Shown in pieces: positions 60,901 through 64,000 of a stretch of DNA of 64,000 nt (position 1 is its first letter; each line of letters opens with the position of its first letter). Below the pieces are notes generated by a model. That model was not told the origin of the DNA. It worked only from the letters and a program-made list of their open reading frames with translations, and did not search any database. Source of the stretch: Rachycentron canadum (Eukaryota; Chordata; Actinopteri; Carangiformes; Rachycentridae); the NCBI GenBank assembly GCA_038496675.1, contig CM076658.1, positions 6,826,942 through 6,890,941 on the forward strand, written 5' to 3'. The position numbers and the translations under genes are program-made.

Positions 60901-62502
60901 CAATTTATTGTTAAGTTATATGGAGAGTGTCTTTGAAGCAGATGGTGAAGTGTTGTTGGTGTTTGCTAAACGAAAGGAGCTATAGTTACTCAAAGGTGGA
61001 GATCAATATAGGTGGTGTTGGCATAAACAATGCAATACATTTGTACGTTATAAAACACCAGCCAGTTCTCTTTAGTTTGTCATTTTGGGAACTATGCTTA
61101 TTCACTTTCTTCCAAAGAGTCAAGTTAGAAGCTTGATTTGAATATGTAGCTGGAGTCAGCAGCTAATTAGCTTAGCAGAGCAAAAAGTTTGGAAACTGGC
61201 TGTGTGCAAATGTAACAAATGTGCCTACTAGGGCATATATAACGTGTTATATATATGTTATAATTTGACATTTTTGTGGATAATGTGCCAAATCTTTTCC
61301 TGACTAGGACAGGATACACTCATCCAGCAGAGACTCCAGGAACTGGTGTCAGCTGAGGAAAACACTGGTGCTGTGGAAAAAGCATCTCAACGTATTGAAG
61401 GGCTCAACAGCAGCCACGTCTGCATTAGGCACAGGCTCACCAAAACTGGACAGTTGAAGACTTGAACATAGCTGTTTGCACATTTTTTTTTCTGATGGCA
61501 ATATACAAACTTTTTATGGACAGCTATATGTCCAATACTTTTTGGATTACTTGGTTCCGCTTAGTGAAAGGTGAGTCATTTATTTCGCCCTTTGTTGGCT
61601 GAGAATCTTTTGGTTGTGTCAGCTACATTTGTAGTTGCTCACTATAATCTTAATTAATGGTTTCTCAGTTGATGCAGCAGCTGGACTGTTAATGGACTGC
61701 ATGTTTTCCCCCAACTCTTTAAAAATGTTTTGGCCTCACCTACCAATTATGATAGGATAATGATAATGATAGAGTTTTGGCTGTTTTACTTCTGCACAAT
61801 TTACATATATATATATATATACATACTCTTTTTTAAAACAAAGTTTTTGCAGCTTCACATGAGTTTCTTGATCCAACATGACACATTTACAGGCAGCTGT
61901 GGAGAAATGCTTGATTTTTGTGTTGCTCAGGTTTTTGTTTTGCAAGGGTTCGACATGCCCATTTTAATCCAAGCTCAAATTCATGGATTTATAGGCTCTT
62001 AAAATCCTATTTTTACTCATCAGCTTCTTACTATGAGTGGCTGGATCCTGTATGAACACAGAGATTTCTGCCAAAGTTGAAATAGTTTTGGTTCTTTCAA
62101 TTTAGGGGATTTTTGTCTGTGCTTTTCGGTCTAAGCACAGTGAGTATCTTTATATTCCTCCTACTCCTATAAAATAAAGTAAACAAATGAGTGGTACCAG
62201 TCTTCATGTGTAACTCTTGGCAAGAATGCAAGTGAGCATATTTCCTAAAATGTCACACTATTCATTTCACCACTTATTGAACAGGACTCAAGATTACCAT
62301 AAATGTATCACACACTTGTATGTGACCGTGTTTTTTTCTTATCCAATAACAGGATGCTCACCTGAGCAGAAGTCATCTGTGTATCGATCGTAGGTTGCAT
62401 GGCAGTTCCTCTCATCACACTCGCAGGTGTCTCCGTGAATATCTCCCCAGTCGCCAGAGGGATCTACATCATAACAGTTACACTCCCCACACACACAGGT
62501 CC
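40850..62502 (-). CDS. itgbl1: itgbl1, integrin beta-like 1, 3' part: EGF repeats V-X (partial gene)
   Basis: Joined on the - strand: 62502-62362, 60459-60313, 53598-53482, 47731-47585, 45050-44937, 40938-40850. Each exon carries one cysteine-rich integrin-type EGF unit (CxCGxCxC core). Two unit types alternate: one with GW.GK.C and one with GxxCECDxRxC. All introns are phase 1, so every internal exon is symmetric. Order and sequence match human ITGBL1 (ten-EGF-repeat integrin-like domain protein) from its repeat V to the C-terminus. The protein is secreted and extracellular, resembles the integrin beta stalk, and has no transmembrane segment; the visible C-terminus ends after WVGPEY. Signal peptide and repeats I-IV lie beyond the window. 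Neighbouring fgf14 converges on it, as in human. Confidence 0.95.
40939..44936 (-). other. itgbl1: itgbl1 intron between repeats IX and X (4.0 kb)
   Basis: GTAGTG donor at 44936, TCACAG acceptor. Contains a high-copy fish repeat (42490-42800), an A-run (43468-43480) and an unassigned 44327-44720 segment with an incidental 105-codon + strand ORF. Confidence 0.85.
42490..42800 (+). repeat. High-copy teleost interspersed repeat
   Basis: Motifs in order: AACACGATATCTCAGTAATG, ACTCAAGGATGACCT, GGCCAAAGGTCAAGAG, GTTTTTGGCCATAACTTA, CATATGCTAATTAT-like, then GGTCAAAGGTCAACTTGAAT and GTGACGT. This order is that of a repeat I know from many perciform genomes (CGATATCTCAGGAACGCC, AAGGTCAAGGTCACTGTGAC...). 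This copy is diverged. Family name not recalled. Confidence 0.65.
44937..45050 (-). CDS. itgbl1: itgbl1 exon: EGF repeat IX
   Basis: 114 nt, phase 1 on both sides. Encodes (G)SCHCGQCICSPQDWWVSG, then EYCECDDRECDKHDGLICTG. Typical CxCGxCxC...CECDDRxC unit with the eight expected cysteines. The acceptor is TTGCAG immediately preceded by (TG)12, and the donor is G|GTAGTG. Confidence 0.95.
45057..45080. repeat. (CA)12, forming the (UG)12 polypyrimidine-tract region of an itgbl1 acceptor
   Basis: Twelve CA units on +, or TG units in the itgbl1 transcript, ending 4 bp before the acceptor AG of the repeat-IX exon. Confidence 0.95.
45888..46184 (+). repeat. Teleost interspersed repeat, near full-length copy
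   Basis: Starts CTGCAACCGTTTTTTATTAT, then TTTTAGTCTATAAAATGTCA, GATATTCAGTTAAATGACA, CATATTTCAGAAGCTGAAAC, and ends near CTCAGCTCTATA. The same motif order (GGTCTATAAAATGTC..., GATATTCAGTTTA..., AGAAGCTGGAA..., GCAGCTCTA) is that of a very common fish repeat. A tail fragment is at 17692-17770. Confidence 0.65.
47585..47731 (-). CDS. itgbl1: itgbl1 exon: EGF repeat VIII
   Basis: 147 nt, phase 1 on both sides. Encodes (G)HGYCSCGRCICEEGWFGK, then LCQFPRSCDMSDAQSKELCE and TSDGVMCSGK. The GWFGKLCQ and SKxLCE...DG..CSGK segments correspond closely to human ITGBL1. Acceptor CCGCCAG, donor G|GTGAAC. Confidence 0.96.
48755..49043. repeat. Head-to-head copies of a fish repeat (GCTAAGC...CTGCTGG family)
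   Basis: The left half (48755-48925) reads forward through motifs such as TTTCTTGTCAAGAGTCAAGT, TATCACTCTCAGACCTGTGC, AATCTGAAGCTAAC and CTAACCTGGGGC. The right half (48926-49043) reads the same family in reverse (CCTGCTTTCAGCCATGCTAA, GGGCTGCTGGTGGTAGCTGG, TTGTACTGTTCCTTTAAA). I know the family as a high-copy perciform repeat. Further copies are at 61074-61255 and 62190-62268. Confidence 0.5.
52380..52745. repeat. Probable interspersed repeat end
   Basis: CCTTTATTCAGGCTTGGCAG, an A-run, AATCTGGCAGAGAATGGGTG, CTGGTATATATGC, AACTAGGAACAGCTGAG and GACTCTAAAATGACAAGAGA occur in the order seen in a common fish transposon-derived repeat. I recall this only loosely, so confidence is low. Confidence 0.35.
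53433..53467. repeat. (TG)n microsatellite, (CA)n in the itgbl1 transcript
   Basis: TG tract of about 35 bp on +. In the itgbl1 pre-mRNA it is CA-rich and starts about 14 nt after the donor of the repeat-VII exon. Confidence 0.95.
53482..53598 (-). CDS. itgbl1: itgbl1 exon: EGF repeat VII
   Basis: 117 nt, phase 1 on both sides. Encodes (G)QCQCGQCTCHPPGDSRVHG, then KNCECDDRQCEDISGEVCGG. Cysteine spacing and the PPGD.RV.GK.CECDDR core match human ITGBL1. Acceptor TTTTTGTAG, donor G|GTAAGC. Confidence 0.96.
54874..54949. repeat. (CA)n microsatellite, 76 bp
   Basis: Uninterrupted CA tract in an itgbl1 intron. Confidence 0.95.
55892..55923 (-). repeat. Short tandem array of AGTTCA half-sites
   Basis: Four GAACTTT-type units on + (AGTTCA on -) at about 8-bp spacing. 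The - strand contains AGTTCAAAGTTCA, a direct repeat with one-base spacing. Confidence 0.6.
58950..59062 (-). repeat. SINE-like teleost interspersed repeat
   Basis: On the - strand: CCTAGTGGTTAGCATCTCA, AAGCAAGAAGGTTCTGGATC, GGGGTCTTTCTGTGTGGAGT, TGCCTGTGTGGGTTCCCTC. This matches, with decay, the fish repeat with GCAGTGGTTAGCACTGTCGC, CAGCAAGAAGGTCCTGGGTT, CCTTTCTGTGTGGAGTTTGC and GTGGGTTTCCTCCGGGT. The front part looks tRNA-derived (B-box-like GGTTCTGGATCC). Old and non-coding. Confidence 0.7.
59212..59392 (+). repeat. Diverged direct repeat, copy 1
   Basis: Shares TGAAAGGT, TGGCTGAG, TATAATCTTAATTAA, GCAGCTGGAC, TAATGG, CATGTTTT, CCAACT and CACC.CCAAT, in order and spacing, with 61564-61755. 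Probably two copies of one interspersed element. Confidence 0.6.
60313..60459 (-). CDS. itgbl1: itgbl1 exon: EGF repeat VI
   Basis: 147 nt, phase 1 on both sides. Encodes (G)HGQCNCGRCDCKEGWAGK, then KCEHPLSCSLSLESSLKKCR and GTSNLPCFGRG. Human ITGBL1 has the same layout (HGQCNCGRCDCK.GW.GKKCEHP). One point of difference is CFGRG where I recall CSGRG in human. Acceptor CTTGGCAG, donor G|GTACCT. Confidence 0.96.
61074..61255 (+). repeat. Copy of the GCTAGC/TTAGCTTAGC fish repeat family
   Basis: TTTGTCATTTTGGGAACTAT, GCTTATTCACTTTCTTCC, CAGCAGCTAATTAGCTTAGC, TTTGGAAACTGGCTGTGTGC, AATGTAACAAATGTGCCTAC, AACGTGTTATAT. The order matches a high-copy perciform repeat whose consensus includes TTTGGGAAATACGCTTATTC and AGCCTGGCTCTGTCCAAAGG. 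Confidence 0.6.
61312..61464 (+). repeat. Possible transposase-derived fragment
   Basis: An open frame of about 50 codons ends at TGA just after SHVCIRHRLTKTGQLKT. The RxRLTKTGQLKT segment resembles Tc1/mariner transposases, but I cannot place it in a family. No start codon or catalytic DDE residues are visible, so it would be a dead remnant. Confidence 0.3.
61564..61755 (+). repeat. Diverged direct repeat, copy 2
   Basis: Partner of 59212-59392, same orientation, separated by about 2.2 kb and lying on the other side of the repeat-VI exon. Confidence 0.6.
62190..62268 (-). repeat. Inverted partial copy of the repeat at 61074-61255
   Basis: GTGGTACCAGTCTTCATGTG, TAACTCTTGGCAAGAATGCA, AGTGAGCATATTTCCTAAAA, TGTCACACTATTC is the reverse-strand form of the same family's end. 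Confidence 0.6.
62362..62502 (-). CDS. itgbl1: itgbl1 exon: EGF repeat V (first exon in window)
   Basis: 141 nt, phase 1 on both sides. Encodes (G)TCVCGECNCYDVDPSGDW, then GDIHGDTCECDERNCHATYD and RYTDDFCSG. The DVDP.GDWGDIHGDTCECDER segment is a hallmark of ITGBL1 repeat V. The acceptor is GTTGTGTTAG in a GT-rich context, donor G|GTGAGC. Earlier exons lie beyond the window. Confidence 0.97.
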
Positions 62503-64000
62503 CTAACACAACCACACAGACACACAAACTGTAAATTCACATTGTACTCATATCTGTTGTCGTTTTTTTCGGCAGTACTGGGAGCAGTAGTACTGGTACT
62601 GGGAAAAGAACATTCAAATTATCTTTGGCATCTGTCACAGATGTGGGTAGGGGTGGAACATTTCATTTTTCTTCTTTAGCAAAGTCAGCAGGATAAATAC
62701 TCTTTCACCTTCTGTCTCATTTTTTCTTCCTTTATCTATGTATCTGTCTGTCTGTCTTCTTCATTTGTTTAACATTGTAGCCAGGGCATCAGCTGAGCGG
62801 CAGCCAGTGGAAATCCCATTTTCTCTTATCAGCAGTGACAGAGCACGGGGAACCCCAGGGGAGCCAGGCCAGCTGGCAAGCCTGTGGGCTGCGGCTGGCA
62901 CATGACTGGCCCCTGGCACTGGGTTCAGTCTCCCTCACCACCTCATAACCCTGGAGCCCTGGATTTTTAAAGCTATGCACTTTTATGTCTGCCACAAATG
63001 TCAATGTCTTTGCTTCACCAGAGCAGATGACTGCACCTACACTAGTTACTGTTCAAAAAAACGTTCTATAAATACTGCATAAAATTAGGAGGCCGTTAGA
63101 AAATGCATTTATATTTTTGACCATATTCCTGTTTTCATTGAAAATCCATCTCCCTTTCCACATGAAAGGAAAATTTTTCTTCCCTGTGTGCCTCATGCAG
63201 CCATATTATCTCTGAGTCAAATTGTTTTGATCAAGAAATCATATATAGATGCACATACTTAGCCTCTAGCGGCTGTTATCATTTTGACAGCAAGCCAGTT
63301 AGTGTATTATTAGCTCAAGTGAGGAGGCTAGGTGAACCTAACAGACGGAGGGGCTTGATAGTTTGCTGGAATGAAACAGAGTTATCTATTGAGTACTGTC
63401 AGTCAAATCATTCACTCATTCATTTCGGAGTATGAGAAGGAGATAAAGGTTACTGCTGAGCAAAGTAAATGGGGGGGGGGGCATTTCACAGTTTCATACA
63501 AAACACTTCACATCTCTACATCTATACAGGATGATGAAATCAAATCAACCCTCTATTATGTAATCATCTTCCTTGATCCGTTGCCTATAATCACCAGGAA
63601 TTATCTTCACAATGCTTTAAAGGAGGATTAATTCAGAGCAAAATGGTTGCATGTCACATAGGGATGGGAACTGAGAACCGTTCTCATTATAATCAGTACC
63701 AAATTGTCTAACTTGCAGGGATTGTTTAGCGTTTGAATGGGGCAGAATGAAAAGATGTTTGGATATGTTTGATATGCGCTTTGCCAAACCAGGAGCAAGG
63801 TTGACGGTGCTTGTTTTTGACAGTTTACAGATTACAGCTGTGCTGCATTTTCCACATTTATCACTCACCTCAAGTTAAAGTTTGAACATCATTAAGATCA
63901 GAGCCACATGGGCAGCCTCATCAGTGCATGTAAATAAGAATTTAATTTGATCATTGTTAAATGCTGTTAGTCAGACTCAGCGACTGCATTAGTATCATGC
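62503..64000 (-). other. itgbl1: itgbl1 intron upstream of repeat V (continues past the window)
   Basis: No exon of repeats I-IV was found. AT-rich, with an 11-base G-run at 63471-63481 and a short segment near 63655-63700 (AGGGATGGGAACTGAGAACC) that recalls another fish repeat. Otherwise I see nothing assignable. Confidence 0.7.

Larger units (their letters stand above)
60460..62361 (-). other. itgbl1: itgbl1 intron between repeats V and VI (1.9 kb)
   Basis: GTGAGC donor. Almost entirely repeat-like: one family copy at 61074-61255, a transposon-like open stretch at 61312-61464, direct-repeat copy 2 at 61564-61755, and an inverted partial copy of the first family at 62190-62268. Confidence 0.8.

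Noticed and set aside
63655..63720. Fish repeat with GGGATGGGAA...GAGAACC
   Set aside because: Similarity to a remembered repeat covers only about 30 bp; too short to call as a feature.

Overview
This window looks like a teleost fish genome, probably a percomorph. It has two vertebrate genes with GT-AG introns and AT-rich non-coding DNA. It is full of long (CA)n/(TG)n microsatellites and carries several interspersed repeat families that I recognise as abundant in perciform-type fishes. There is one 349-base assembly gap (10995-11343) and one single N (22620). I see no bacterial, viral or CRISPR features.

The left two thirds (about 2.5 to 40.3 kb, + strand) is fgf14, a fibroblast growth factor homologous factor that regulates voltage-gated sodium channels. 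All five coding exons of the 1A isoform are present (4453-4645, 12384-12494, 13697-13800, 34940-35138, 36559-36701). They sum to 750 nt, a complete 249-residue protein. The alternative 1B first exon is not in the window and should lie further upstream. Upstream of exon 1A (1.8-4.4 kb) is a CpG-rich regulatory stretch. It holds a near-perfect RE1/NRSE (REST-binding) site at 2665-2685, a CCAAT/GC-box/MEF2-TATA-like cluster just before it, a G-quadruplex-prone tract, and two minimal upstream ORFs close to the start codon.

The right third (62.5 down to about 40.25 kb, - strand) is the 3' part of itgbl1 (integrin beta-like 1), a secreted protein made of tandem integrin-type EGF repeats. Six exons encode repeats V to X and the stop codon. 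Every internal exon is 3n long and bounded by phase-1 introns. The signal peptide and repeats I-IV lie beyond 64000.

The two genes converge tail to tail, as FGF14 and ITGBL1 do on human 13q33, so the synteny supports both calls. Between the two stop codons (36702-40849), candidate poly(A) hexamers for the two strands sit only about 10 bp apart near 40260-40280. The most interesting observations are regulatory: the REST site, the mini-uORFs, the shared poly(A) region, and splice sites of itgbl1 embedded in (TG)n/(CA)n repeats. I found no wholly new gene system here.
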